A stretch of DNA of 64,000 nt from Streptomyces barringtoniae (lineage in GTDB: Bacteria > Actinomycetota > Actinomycetes > Streptomycetales > Streptomycetaceae): the NCBI RefSeq assembly GCF_020819595.1, contig NZ_JAJHNP010000024.1, positions 1 to 64,000 of the forward strand. The letters run 5' to 3'. Below, piece by piece: positions 9,087 through 17,823 of the stretch. Position numbers and translations under genes: made by a program. A model generated the notes under the pieces. The model was not told where the DNA came from and did not search any database. It saw only the letters and a list, made by a program, of their open reading frames with translations. Numbering within the stretch: the stretch's first letter is position 1; the number at the start of each line of letters is the position of its first letter.

Positions 9087-10373
9087 TCAGCGGGTCCTTC
9101 GTTTCGGCATGAATGTGAACACCGCGCCGCCCAGCAGGATCGCCGTGCCCGCCACCAGGCCGAGGGCCTTCAGGGCGCCGTGGTCGCTCGCGCCGGTCTG
9201 GGCGAGACCGCCGGAGCCGGAGGTGCCGCCGCTGCCGCCGGTCGAGGAGGTGCCTCCCGACGTCGACGTGCCTCCGGACGAGCCGCCCGGCTGCCGGCTG
9301 GTGTCCAGGGTGAGGGAGACCTCGGTCCTGGTCGGGGTGCACGTCGTGGTCGTACCGAGCGCCTTGACCGTGAGGACGCCCGGGGACAGCGTCGAGGTGC
9401 CGCTCGCGCCGGGCTTGTAGGTGCCGGTGAGGTCGGGGATCTCGATCGGGTCGCCGGACTTGATGTCCTTGGCGTTCGTCGGCCCCTCCACATGCACCGT
9501 GCCCTTGTCGGCGCCGCCCAGCACCACCTCCATGGACGGCTTCACGGACCCCTTCGGGATGTCGGCGGGGCTGTTCATCACCGACTTCTTGAACTGCACG
9601 GTGAGGTCGAAGTTCCCGCTGTTCTTCTTCGCGTTGATCTGCACCGGCGAGGTCGCGTTCTTGTCGCCGATCGGGGTCTTGCAGGCGTAGGGGATCTGCA
9701 CCTCCTTGCCGGTGAAGTCGGTCTGCCCGCTGCCGCCGCTCGAGGTCGCCGTCGGACTGGCGGACTGGGTGGGGGTGCTCGACCGGGTCGGTGTCGTCGA
9801 CGGGGTGGGCGTGCTGCTGGACGTGCCGCCCCCGTCCCCGCCCGTCACCTGGATGGTCGCCGCCTTCTGCACGGTCTCCTTGGGCGTGCACTTGGTGTCG
9901 GTCGACATCGCGTTGACGGTGTACGCGTCCGGCGTCAGCGTCACCTCGCCGGCCGTCGTCAGCTTGATGCTGCCCTTCATGTCGGACAGCACCATGGCAC
10001 CGCCCTTGGGGATCGCGGGGTTCGTGCGCGTCCCCTGCATCGCGATGTCGGCGACCTGGGCACCGGCCGCCTTCAGAGTCCCGGACGGCTGGACCGAGTT
10101 GGCGGGCAGGTCGATGATGTCCGGGTTCTTGGACGCGGCCTGGACGAACTTCCACACGACGTCCACCGTGTCGCCGACCTTCGCCGTGGCCGGCGCGGTG
10201 ATCTCGACCTTCGTGGTGCCGTCGATCGGGCTGATGCCCGCGGGCGGCACGCAGTGGGTGGCGTACGACACCTCTGCCGCCTGCGCGGGGCTCGCGGCGA
10301 GGCCCAGCAGGACGCCCGCACCGCTCAGCGCCAGCGCGGCGCCCGCGGCCGTACCTCTCCTTCGGATGCTCAC
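9087..10373 (-). CDS. Secreted two-domain surface protein with LAQTG sortase signal
   Basis: 428-aa exported protein from a GTG at 10373 preceded by GAAAGGA. It has a signal peptide ending ASPAQA, a first domain bounded by cysteines (THC...TKC), a Ser/Thr/Pro linker, and a second domain (YACKTPIG...TTTTCTP) matching the single domain of 12525-13205. A Gly/Ser-rich stalk leads to a C-terminal LAQTG, a hydrophobic helix and a KRRTR tail. LAxTG is the signal used by class E sortases in actinobacteria, so covalent wall anchoring is inferred. Its start overlaps the stop of the preceding gene (GTGA). Biochemical role unknown. Confidence 0.85.
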   Translation of the reverse strand: MSIRRRGTAAGAALALSGAGVLLGLAASPAQAAEVSYATHCVPPAGISPIDGTTKVEITAPATAKVGDTVDVVWKFVQAASKNPDIIDLPANSVQPSGTLKAAGAQVADIAMQGTRTNPAIPKGGAMVLSDMKGSIKLTTAGEVTLTPDAYTVNAMSTDTKCTPKETVQKAATIQVTGGDGGGTSSSTPTPSTTPTRSSTPTQSASPTATSSGGSGQTDFTGKEVQIPYACKTPIGDKNATSPVQINAKKNSGNFDLTVQFKKSVMNSPADIPKGSVKPSMEVVLGGADKGTVHVEGPTNAKDIKSGDPIEIPDLTGTYKPGASGTSTLSPGVLTVKALGTTTTCTPTRTEVSLTLDTSRQPGGSSGGTSTSGGTSSTGGSGGTSGSGGLAQTGASDHGALKALGLVAGTAILLGGAVFTFMPKRRTR

Positions 10374-11479
10374 GTCGGTCCTTTCGTGGTGGGAGTCGTG
10401 GGACTCGTCGGGCTGTCGGTGTGCGGTGCGGAGAGCCGGCCGGCCGCATCGCCCGGGACGGCGTCCGGGGCGAACCACGGCAGGGTCGGGTTCGTGGGGT
10501 GCGGTTCTTCGGTGCGCGAGCGCGGCAGCCGGGGCAGGCGCAGAGCCGGCCGGGGCAGGGTCGACGGGCCGGTACGGCGGGGACCGCCCGGGCGGCGTGG
10601 CCGCAGCCGGTCCACCACGGCCATGCCGATGCGGAACAGCGCGGCCGGGACGACCAGGCAGAGCAGGATCCAGAACAGCGTCACGCCCCAGGGGCGCTCC
10701 ACACCCCACGGCTGTTCGGCGAGCACCCTGCCGTCGTACTTCAGCGAGACGGTGTAGTCGCCGTGGGCCCCGGCGGACAGCTCGACCGGCAGCCTGACCT
10801 CGGCCTTCCTGCCCGGGGCCAGGGTGCCGTGCCACTGCCGGTCGTCCCACTGCGGGGCGAAGACGCCGTGTGCGGAGCCGACTTGGAACACCGGGTCCTC
10901 GATCGCGCCGGAACCGGTGTTGCCGACGGTGAAGACGAGGGTGCGGCCCGGTGGGGCGCCGAACCAGGTGAGCAGTCCGCTCGACCCGGTGAGCCGCGTG
11001 TCGGAGAGAACCGCCAGCCGGCCCCCGGACCGTTCGGCGGGCAGCGGGGCGACGGGATGCCCGGCGACCTGCAGGACGGCGTCCGCCTCCGCCCTGGCAC
11101 CGGTGACGGTGGCCACGTGCACCACACAGGGGCAGGGCACGGGCGGTTCGGCGACGGGGAGTTTCCGGCTGAAGGCACCCTGGGCGTCCGTGGTCACGGC
11201 GCGGCCGTCGCCGTTCGCACAGGAGTTGGTGCCGCCGACGACACCACGGGCCGGTGTGGCCCGTCCGCACACCAGCAGCATCAGCAACGTGTGCGACCGC
11301 CAGCCGCTGCCCCTGACGGTGACCGAGCCACCGGCACCGGCCTGAGCCGCCGACAACGTCACGACAGGCCCGCGCGCCGCCTCCACCGCGCCCGCCGGAC
11401 GGCCGGTGAACGGCAGCAGAAGCAGCGCGACCACCGCCGCCACGGCCGGCACCCGCAGTCCCCTCACCTTCCCGCTCAC
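10370..11479 (-). CDS. Exported membrane-anchored Ig-like protein of the surface operon
   Basis: 369 aa: N-terminal signal helix ending RPAGA, an extracytoplasmic part with an Ig/neocarzinostatin-like start (GGSVTVRGSGW) and several cysteines (SCANG, PCPC), a transmembrane helix at about VTLFWILLCLVVPAALF, then a basic, Pro-rich cytoplasmic tail. GTG start at 11479 overlaps the upstream stop and the gene's own stop overlaps the next start, both as GTGA, so the three genes are translationally coupled. I do not recognise a named family; a scaffold or assembly role is inferred from context. Confidence 0.8.
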   Translation of the reverse strand: MSGKVRGLRVPAVAAVVALLLLPFTGRPAGAVEAARGPVVTLSAAQAGAGGSVTVRGSGWRSHTLLMLLVCGRATPARGVVGGTNSCANGDGRAVTTDAQGAFSRKLPVAEPPVPCPCVVHVATVTGARAEADAVLQVAGHPVAPLPAERSGGRLAVLSDTRLTGSSGLLTWFGAPPGRTLVFTVGNTGSGAIEDPVFQVGSAHGVFAPQWDDRQWHGTLAPGRKAEVRLPVELSAGAHGDYTVSLKYDGRVLAEQPWGVERPWGVTLFWILLCLVVPAALFRIGMAVVDRLRPRRPGGPRRTGPSTLPRPALRLPRLPRSRTEEPHPTNPTLPWFAPDAVPGDAAGRLSAPHTDSPTSPTTPTTKGPT

Positions 11480-12441
11480 TTCACTGCGCCTTCCGTCAAC
11501 TCACCTCGGGGGTGGGGGGCCTCGGCGACGGCAGCGCCCGGTGGGCCCTCAGTCATCGGCCCCCCGGCCGCGGTACGGCTCGGCCGCCTGCGCACGGCGA
11601 GCACCGCGACCGTCCCCGCGAGCAGCGCGCCGCTCGTCCCCGCCACCGTCGGCCACGGCACGAACCGGGCCGACGTGGTGGCCGTGTCGTGGGCTCCGCC
11701 CGGGGCCGTGACCGTCAGCCGTACGTCGACCGCGTCCAGCGCGGGCCGGTCGGGCCAGGGCTCGGTCAGCTGCACGCGGGCGCCGGGGCGCAGGTGGACG
11801 GGGAGGGTGCGCGGCGCACGGTCCAGGACCCGGCCGAGAACGCCGTCCGCGCGCACCGCGAGCCTCGGCACCAGGACGGTCGTACCGCGGTTGACCAGCT
11901 CGTACGTGATGCGGTCGGCGTGCACGGCGAGGTGCTCGACGGTCAGCGCGGCGAGCGCCGGGCCACCGACGCGCAGCCGGACCGGCACGGTCGCCGTACG
12001 CCCCCGCGTGTCCCGCGCGACGACGGCACCGGAGCGGTCGCCGGGCGCGGTCCCGGCCGGCACGGTCACCGTGAAGGGCACCTCGGCGCGGGTGCGGGCC
12101 GGGACGCGTATCCCGTTCTCGGCCTTCTCCGCGAAGACCGTGCGCAGTCCGGTTCCGGACAGCCGTACGACGACCGGTGCCCGCCCGGGATTGGTGACGG
12201 ACACCGTGTCCTGCAGGACCGTCCCCGGTGGGCCCTCGGCGTAGAAGGACGGGCGGCCGCCGCCCGCGGGCGCGATGGACCACTGCGCGGACGCGGCGAA
12301 GGCGCCGGGGGCGGCGCCCGCCACAGCGCCCCATGCGGCGCACAGGCACAGGGCCGCAGGCAGTACGGCGCGAGCCGGAAGCGATGCGTGGGTCCGGGGC
12401 GAGCACCGATGGCGGGTCAGGGCGCGGGCGGCGGACGGCAT
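11476..12441 (-). CDS. Exported DUF916/WxLIP-like membrane protein
   Basis: 321 aa from ATG 12441: signal segment ending APGAFA, then the pattern WSIAPAGGGRPSFYAEG with a following NPG and beta-rich repeats, resembling the start of DUF916 (WxL-interacting) and other Ig-like accessory proteins. A C-terminal transmembrane helix (about GALLAGTVAVLAV) precedes RRRPSR. The next gene overlaps by GTGA. In Firmicutes, DUF916 proteins bind WxL surface proteins; a similar partner role for the sortase-anchored neighbours is inference, and the family match is by eye. Confidence 0.75.
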   Translation of the reverse strand: MPSAARALTRHRCSPRTHASLPARAVLPAALCLCAAWGAVAGAAPGAFAASAQWSIAPAGGGRPSFYAEGPPGTVLQDTVSVTNPGRAPVVVRLSGTGLRTVFAEKAENGIRVPARTRAEVPFTVTVPAGTAPGDRSGAVVARDTRGRTATVPVRLRVGGPALAALTVEHLAVHADRITYELVNRGTTVLVPRLAVRADGVLGRVLDRAPRTLPVHLRPGARVQLTEPWPDRPALDAVDVRLTVTAPGGAHDTATTSARFVPWPTVAGTSGALLAGTVAVLAVRRRPSRTAAGGPMTEGPPGAAVAEAPHPRGELTEGAVK

Positions 12442-12524
12442 GGGCGGCTCCGGCGGTTGGCCTGGGTTGCGGCGGTGGCTCGGCTTCGGCGGTCGGTCTG
12501 GGTTCCAGCGGTCGTCGGTCCGGC

Positions 12525-13205
12525 TCAGCGCCGTGCGGCCTGGCGGCGGGTCAGCCAGAGCGTGCCCGCCGCACCGGCGAGGAGCACCGTGCCGCCGAGG
12601 GTGCCGAGGGCGATCGCGTTGTCCTCGGGGCCGGTCTGCGGGAGCTGTCCGCCGGAGGGCGAGGAACCGCCGGAGGAGGCCGACGACGAGCCGCCGGCCG
12701 CGGTCACGTCCAGCGTGAGCCCCGGCTTCGGGCTGTTGGTCGGCGTGCAGGTCGTCGTCGTACCGAGCGCCTTGATGATCAGCGTGCCCGGCGTGAAGGT
12801 GACCTTGCCGGTCTTCTTCGGCGTGTAGGTGCCGCTCAAGTCGCTGATCTTGATGGGGGTGTTGGCGGGGATCGCGGCCGCGTTGGCGGGCCCGCTGACC
12901 GGCAGCGTGCCGCTGTCGGCGCCGCCGAGCACGATGCTCGCGCTCGGGGTCATCGCGCCCTTGCCCAGCTCGACGGGGCTGGAGGAGACGCCCTTCTGCC
13001 AGGACATGGTGATCTTGTAGCCGCTGCCGCTCCTGACGCCCGTCATGTCGATGGGCGAGACGGCGCTCTTGACGCCGATCGGGGTCTGACAGCGGTAGTT
13101 CACGTCGACCACGTCGGCATGGGCGGCCGGCGCGGACAGCAGCACCACCGAGCCGGCCAGGGCCGCGGCGGACGCGAGCGCGGCGGTTCGTTTCGGGTAC
13201 GACAC
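12525..13205 (-). CDS. Secreted single-domain surface protein with LPQTG sortase signal
   Basis: 226 aa from GTG 13205: signal peptide ending PAAHA, one domain bounded by YRCQTPIG and TTTTCTPT (likely one disulfide), a Ser/Gly stalk, then LPQTG, a hydrophobic helix and RRQAARR. The domain is clearly homologous to the second domain of 9087-10373 (shared VLGGAD, DLxGTY and ALGTTTTCTP blocks). First gene of the four-gene surface operon, 83 bp before the DUF916-like gene. Function unknown. Confidence 0.85.
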   Translation of the reverse strand: MSYPKRTAALASAAALAGSVVLLSAPAAHADVVDVNYRCQTPIGVKSAVSPIDMTGVRSGSGYKITMSWQKGVSSSPVELGKGAMTPSASIVLGGADSGTLPVSGPANAAAIPANTPIKISDLSGTYTPKKTGKVTFTPGTLIIKALGTTTTCTPTNSPKPGLTLDVTAAGGSSSASSGGSSPSGGQLPQTGPEDNAIALGTLGGTVLLAGAAGTLWLTRRQAARR

Positions 13206-13391
13206 GGTCGGTCCACCCCATTCGTTCCGGATTCGTTCGGACGAGCAGTTCCTGACGGCGTATCAGATTTGGCCGTCAAGGTACGCCCGGCGTCGCGAGG
13301 AGGGAAGACGCATCACACGCCGGAGTTGTGGCGATCCGGCGTGTGTGACGCGTGGCTGGAGTGGAGGGTGGGCCCGGGGGCCCGGGATGCC

Positions 13392-14675
13392 CTACGGCCT
13401 GCGCAGCACCTCCGGCAGGCCCCAGCGCCGCAGCACCTCGGGCACGGCGACCGTGCCGTCGGCCCGCTGGTGCTGTTCCAGGAGGGCCGGCACCAGACGG
13501 CTGGTGGCCAGGCCCGAGGCGTTGAGGGTGTGGACGTACGCCGCCCGGCCGCCCCCGGCCGGGCGGTACCGGACGCCGCCGCGCCGGGCCTGGTAGTCGC
13601 GGGCGTTCGACACCGAGCTGACCTCGGCGTAGGCGCCCAGACTGGGCAGCCACACCTCGACGTCGTACGTCCTGGCCTGCGCGGCGCTGGTGTCCCCGGC
13701 AGCGAGCCGGGTGACCCGGTGGTGCAGGCCGAGGCCGGCCACCAGCTCCTCCGCCCGGCCGAGGAGTTCCCGCTGGGCCGCGTCCGAGTCTGCGGGCCGG
13801 GTGAGCTGGAACAACTCGACCTTGTTGAACTGGTGGCCGCGCAGGGTGCCCCGCTCGGCGGTGCGGTAGGCGCCGGCCTCCTTGCGGTAACAGGGCGTGT
13901 AGGCGACGTACTTGAGCGGCAGCTCGCGCTCGTCGAGGGTCTCGCCGTGGTGCAGGGCGGCCAGCGCGGTCTCGGCGGTGGGCAGCAGGAAGCGCTCGGG
14001 ACGGCCGTCGGCCCCGCGGTCCGTGACGAAGACGTCGTCGGCGAACTTCGGGAACTGGCCCGCGGTGTAGCCGGCCTCCCAGGTGAGCAGGTGGGGCGGC
14101 AGCACGAAGGTGTAGCCCGCCCGGCGGTGGCTGTCCAGGAAGTGGTTGAGCAGGGCCCACTCCAGCGCGGCGCCCTCGCCCCGGTAGACCCAGTTCCCGC
14201 TGCCGGCGAGCGCGGCGCCGCGCCGGTGGTCGACCAGTCCGAGTTCCTCGGTGAGCCGCACGTGGTCGCGGGGCGGGAAACCGAACTCCGGGCGGGTGCC
14301 CTCGGTGCGGACGACCTCGTTGTGTTCCTTGCCGCCCGCGGGCACGTCCGGGTCGGGGAGGTTCGGCAGGCCGTCGAGGAAGGCGCGGTGTTCGGCGTCC
14401 AGCCGGCCGTGCGCGACGGTGGCCTGCGCTACCCGGTCGGCCAGTTCCGCGGCCGTGTCGAGGAGTTCGTCCGCCGGTGTGCCGGCCCGGCGGCGGGCCG
14501 CGATGTCCGCCGAGACGCGGCGCCGTTGGCCGCGCAGCCGTTCCAGGGCCGTACGGGCCTCGCGCAGCCGTTCGTCGAGGGCGAGGAAGGCGTCGAGGTC
14601 CACGTCCAGGCCGCGTTTGGCTAGGCCTTCGCGGACGTGCCGGGGGTGCTGTCGGATGAGGGTGACGTCAAGCAT
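13392..14675 (-). CDS. serS: Seryl-tRNA synthetase, divergent form
   Basis: 427-aa class II aminoacyl-tRNA synthetase: N-terminal coiled-coil arm (about residues 30-100, many Arg/Glu/Leu), motif 2 region CYRKEAG...RGHQFNKVEL, and a C-terminal motif 3 with NASGLATSRLVPALLE. It charges tRNA-Ser. The motif 2 loop reads TAERGTLRGHQF where housekeeping enzymes have a GRDTRG...HQF-type loop, and the N-terminus differs from the main Streptomyces SerRS as I remember it, so this may be a second copy like those tied to antibiotic resistance or biosynthesis. ATG 14675 follows a T-box leader with a Ser specifier. Confidence 0.85.
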   Translation of the reverse strand: MLDVTLIRQHPRHVREGLAKRGLDVDLDAFLALDERLREARTALERLRGQRRRVSADIAARRRAGTPADELLDTAAELADRVAQATVAHGRLDAEHRAFLDGLPNLPDPDVPAGGKEHNEVVRTEGTRPEFGFPPRDHVRLTEELGLVDHRRGAALAGSGNWVYRGEGAALEWALLNHFLDSHRRAGYTFVLPPHLLTWEAGYTAGQFPKFADDVFVTDRGADGRPERFLLPTAETALAALHHGETLDERELPLKYVAYTPCYRKEAGAYRTAERGTLRGHQFNKVELFQLTRPADSDAAQRELLGRAEELVAGLGLHHRVTRLAAGDTSAAQARTYDVEVWLPSLGAYAEVSSVSNARDYQARRGGVRYRPAGGGRAAYVHTLNASGLATSRLVPALLEQHQRADGTVAVPEVLRRWGLPEVLRRP

Positions 14676-14714
14676 GGTGCTGCCCAACTGGTCGGCGGGG
14701 CGACACGGTCCGCC

Positions 14715-14962
14715 CCGGGTCGGTTCCCTCGGGGCGCGGGCGAGAGGGTGCTCGCGGTGCCACCACGCCTTCGCCGTCGTACGACGGCCTCTTCGGGCCC
14801 GATGACGGGGGCCGGCCGGCGGGGCATGGGGGCCGTCGTGGCGCGGCGGTCCGTTCCTCCCCGCACTCGGGAGGGGATTCACTCCGGGGTGCGAGGCCGC
14901 CTTCACAGCGGGTGGCGGCTCTCTCGGCTCGCTGAGTCCCGGGCTACTCGTCTCCGTCAGCG
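14715..14962 (-). promoter_or_regulatory. T-box leader with serine (UCC) specifier
   Basis: Minus-strand leader of serS. Stem I begins GACGGAGACGAGTAG, with AGAGAGCCGC and GCTGTGAA as distal-loop elements. The specifier loop reads GAGTGAA-TCC (UCC at 14877-14875, a Ser codon). The T-box sequence GGTGGCACCGCG is at 14764-14753, preceded by AAGGCGT. It should sense uncharged tRNA-Ser and raise serS expression. No U-run follows, so control is probably translational, as in other actinobacterial T-boxes. Confidence 0.85.
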
Positions 14963-15092
14963 CGTTGCGCCCAGGGTAGGAAGGGCCGTACCCACAAGGA
15001 AGCGAATTTCCGCGGGCGCCGCCGAAGCGGAACGCTCATGCCGGGACGCTCACCATGCCGGGACGCTCACCGGAGCCCTCACTCCGGAGCAC

Positions 15093-15662
15093 TCACGCGG
15101 GGGCGCCCAGCTCCGCCCACACCGTCTTGCCCGGGCGGCCCGCGGTGCGGACGACGCCCCAGTCCAGGCAGAGCCGCTGCACGATGAACATGCCGTGGCC
15201 GCCGGGGCGGCCGGCGCGGTGGGGGGTGCGAGGGGCGGGCTGGCCGGTGCCGCGGTCGGAGACCTCGATCCGGATCACCTTGTTGTCGCAGGCCAGGAGC
15301 AGCTCTTCGGGGCCCTCGGCGTGCAGGCAGGCGTTGGTGACCAGTTCGGAGACGACGAGCAGCACGTCCTCGGCCGCGGCCCGCTGGTCGGCGCCGGCGG
15401 CGGGCAGCCAGCCCCATGTGTACAGCGCCTGGCGGGCGAAGTCGCGGGCGAGCGGGACGACCCCGCTCTCGCCCGCGAGGCCGATTCTGCGGACGTGCGG
15501 CCCGCCGGTACTCCGAGTACCGCCGGCGGTCCCGGGCGGCACGGACGGCGCGGCTGCCCCCGTGGGCGCGTCTGCCGTCGGCGCACCCTCCTCGGACGCC
15601 CCGGAAGCGCCGCTGGGCTCCGGGCCGCGGTCGCCCGGCGAGTAAGGCCGGGTGGTGCTCAT
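15093..15662 (-). CDS. prsI: Anti-sigma factor, RsbW/SpoIIAB-type ATP-binding protein
   Basis: 189-aa GHKL-fold protein with a disordered Ala/Gly/Pro N-terminus. From about residue 60 the N box (VVSELVTNACLHA), the G1 box (VSDRGTG) and a short GGHGMFIVQRL G2 box are visible. Such proteins bind a SigB-type sigma factor and phosphorylate its STAS antagonist. It lies beside both partners (15991-16413 and 16614-17510), matching the sigI-arsI-prsI locus known in Streptomyces. GAGGTGAAGCGCTG precedes the ATG. Confidence 0.85.
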   Translation of the reverse strand: MSTTRPYSPGDRGPEPSGASGASEEGAPTADAPTGAAAPSVPPGTAGGTRSTGGPHVRRIGLAGESGVVPLARDFARQALYTWGWLPAAGADQRAAAEDVLLVVSELVTNACLHAEGPEELLLACDNKVIRIEVSDRGTGQPAPRTPHRAGRPGGHGMFIVQRLCLDWGVVRTAGRPGKTVWAELGAPA

Positions 15663-15703
15663 CAGCGCTTCACCTCACCGATTCACCAGTTCATGATTCA
15701 AAG

Positions 15704-15727
15704 GGCCGGCACTGCTGCGTGCCGGCC
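15704..15727. repeat. Perfect 9-bp hairpin between arsI and prsI
   Basis: GGCCGGCAC (15704-15712) and GTGCCGGCC (15719-15727) with a six-base loop. It sits in the 328-bp gap between the antagonist and anti-sigma genes on the minus strand and could attenuate read-through into prsI. No T-run follows, and I see nothing else in the gap. Confidence 0.45.
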
Positions 15728-15990
15728 GGTCCGTACGTCGTCCGCCCGCTGTGCGCAGGCCGGCCGGCCGATGTCCGCGCGGGGTGTCCCGCTCGCCCGT
15801 CCGTCGCACGTACGTCCCGTCCAGTCGTTTCGCCGGTGCCGGGGCGGTCCGGGACCGGCGTTCGTCAGGGTGTGCCCCGCCTTCTCCTGCCCTCTCCTGC
15901 CCGGCCGATCCGGCACAACACCCCTGATTTCGGCGTGCCGGGCGCGGACGCCCGGGACCGGCGGCGTGCGGGAGGGCTGGGACGGCGGAC

Positions 15991-16413
15991 TCAGTCGGCG
16001 CCGTCGGCCAGGGCCGCCTCCACGGAGTCGTGCACGGTGAAGACCGCCTCGGCCCCGGTGATCTCGAACACACGGGCGACCACCGGCTGCATCCCCGCCA
16101 GATGGACCCCGCCACCGGCGGCCTCCGCCTTCAGCCGGGCGCCGAGCAGGACGTTCAGCCCCGTGGAGTCACAGAACTCCAGGCGCGTGCAGTCCACGAC
16201 GAGGCGCGAAAAGCCCTTGGCCAGGAGGTCGTCGAGGGGCTCACGCAGTAGATCGGCGGTGTGGTGATCGAGCTCACCCGCCGGTGTCACAACGGCGCTG
16301 GAGCCCTCTTCCCGCACCTCCACCAGAAGCCGGCCCGACTGTGCGCTGCCGACCGTCCCGTGGTCCATGCCGTCTCTCTCCCGAGGTCGTGGACGCTGAC
16401 TGCTCTCGAACAT
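15991..16413 (-). CDS. arsI: Anti-sigma factor antagonist (STAS domain)
   Basis: 140-aa SpoIIAA/RsbV-type protein. The phosphorylatable serine sits in FCDSTGLNVLLGA. When dephosphorylated such proteins bind the anti-sigma factor and release sigma. Start chosen at ATG 16413, with GGAGGG six bases upstream; a later in-frame ATG would shorten it by 21 residues. It is divergent from the sigma gene with about 200 bp between them. Confidence 0.9.
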   Translation of the reverse strand: MFESSQRPRPRERDGMDHGTVGSAQSGRLLVEVREEGSSAVVTPAGELDHHTADLLREPLDDLLAKGFSRLVVDCTRLEFCDSTGLNVLLGARLKAEAAGGGVHLAGMQPVVARVFEITGAEAVFTVHDSVEAALADGAD

Positions 16414-16613
16414 TACGCCCTCCATGCGCACTCCGGCACCCGAAGAACCTCACGGAACCGGACATATCACAACAGAACGCACTTGCGATCGCCTCGGTCG
16501 AGCAGGTAGGGCTAGTAAGTACACCTACCCCTACACGCCGGCTTCGGAGGCGCCGCACACCGCAGTGCACGCATGGCATCGGCAGCCATATGCCGAGAAC
16601 GATGGAGGACACC
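16414..16613. promoter_or_regulatory. Divergent arsI-sigI promoter region
   Basis: 200-bp gap serving both genes. It holds a GTAGGG (16506-16511) / CCCTAC (16529-16534) inverted repeat. On the minus strand a GGGGTA-like element with an upstream GCCT loosely resembles SigB-type promoters. The match is weak and read by eye. Confidence 0.3.
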
Positions 16614-17510
16614 ATGTCACCCCGGCTCGACGCATCGCATACCCCGGTCGCGACGTCGACACCCCCACCGGTAAAACTGGATCATCCCATCGACCCCCTC
16701 GACCCCTTCGAGGGACTCCCGGAGATCCCCCCGTACGACGAGATCGGCCCGGTCGACGCGCGGGCCCTGTCCAAGACCCTCTTCGAGCGCCTTCAGTCGC
16801 TGGAGGAAGGGACGCACGAGTACTCGTACGTCCGCAACACCCTCGTCGAGCTCAACCTCGCGCTCGTCAAGTTCGCCGCCTCCCGCTTCCGCTCCCGCAG
16901 CGAGCCGATGGAGGACATCATCCAGGTCGGCACCATCGGCCTGATCAAGGCGATCGACCGCTTCGAACTCACCCGCGGGGTGGAATTCCCCACCTTCGCG
17001 ATGCCGACGATCATCGGCGAGATCAAGCGTTTCTTCCGCGACACCTCGTGGTCCGTGCGCGTTCCGCGCAGACTGCAGGAGCTGCGCCTGGACCTGGCCA
17101 AGGCCGGGGACGAGCTGGCCCAGCGGCTGGACCGGGCCCCGACCGTCCAGGAGCTGGCCGAGAAACTCGGCATCTCCAACGACGAGGTCGTGGAGGGCAT
17201 GGCCGCCTCGAACGCCTACACCGCCTCCTCGCTGGACGCCCAGCCCGAGGAGGACGAGACCGAGGGCGCACTCGCGGACCGCATCGGGTACGAGGACCAC
17301 GGGCTGGAGGGCATCGAGTACGTGGAGTCCCTCAAGCCGCTGATCGCCGAACTGCCGCAACGGGACCGGAAGATCCTCTCCCTGCGGTTCGTGGCGAACA
17401 TGACCCAGTCGGAGATCGGCGAGGAACTCGGCATCTCCCAGATGCACGTGTCCCGGCTGCTGTCCCGCACGCTGGTACGACTGCGCAAGGGTCTGACGAT
17501 CGAGGAGTGA
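16614..17510 (+). CDS. sigI: SigB/SigF-family RNA polymerase sigma factor
   Basis: 298-aa sigma factor: region 2 includes LVKFAASRFRSR and EDIIQVGTIGLIKAIDRFELTRGVEFPTFA (two adjacent blocks), region 3 RFFRDTSWSVRVPRR, and region 4 MTQSEIGEELGISQMHVSRLL as the helix-turn-helix. This is the stress/differentiation SigB group. Start at ATG 16614 with GGAGG five bases upstream. The neighbouring antagonist and anti-sigma genes indicate partner-switching control and match the osmotic-stress sigI locus. A perfect 11-bp terminator follows. Confidence 0.92.
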   Translation: MSPRLDASHTPVATSTPPPVKLDHPIDPLDPFEGLPEIPPYDEIGPVDARALSKTLFERLQSLEEGTHEYSYVRNTLVELNLALVKFAASRFRSRSEPMEDIIQVGTIGLIKAIDRFELTRGVEFPTFAMPTIIGEIKRFFRDTSWSVRVPRRLQELRLDLAKAGDELAQRLDRAPTVQELAEKLGISNDEVVEGMAASNAYTASSLDAQPEEDETEGALADRIGYEDHGLEGIEYVESLKPLIAELPQRDRKILSLRFVANMTQSEIGEELGISQMHVSRLLSRTLVRLRKGLTIEE

Positions 17511-17540
17511 CCTCCGCGTCCGCTGCGGTGACGCCCTGAC

Positions 17541-17569
17541 GGCGGCCCGGCCACCGGTGCCGGGCCGCC
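17541..17569 (+). terminator. Terminator hairpin after sigI
   Basis: GGCGGCCCGGC (17541-17551) pairs perfectly with GCCGGGCCGCC (17559-17569) around a seven-base loop, 30 bases after the sigma-factor stop. No long T-run. The rest of the 313-bp gap up to 17824 holds no gene I can support. Confidence 0.65.
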
Positions 17570-17823
17570 GCGGCGTTCTCGCCGCGGGTCCCACCCCTCC
17601 GGTTGACGCGGGTATCCACGAATCCGCCCCCCCATACCGGATCCTTGGCGCCCCTTCGGGCCAACTGCCCCCGTGGTCCCAACCGTTATGCGGTTACCGG
17701 CGGAAACCTCTTTCCCCGGCCGTCCCCCTCGACCACTATGGCCCCCCGAACTGGCTACTGGCCGGTATGTCAGGCCCGGGGCCGCAACGGCGCGGTGCCC
17801 GGTGGTACGAGGAGGCTGGACAC

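Noticed and set aside
11476..13221. A 581-codon minus-strand frame joining the DUF916-like protein to the region of the LPQTG gene
   Set aside because: Its first part overlaps 12525-13205 in another frame and is Arg/Asp-rich shadow sequence; the signal peptide starts at ATG 12441.
14640..15000. A small plus-strand gene ahead of the SerRS
   Set aside because: The stretch is explained by the T-box leader on the other strand; no plausible protein was seen.
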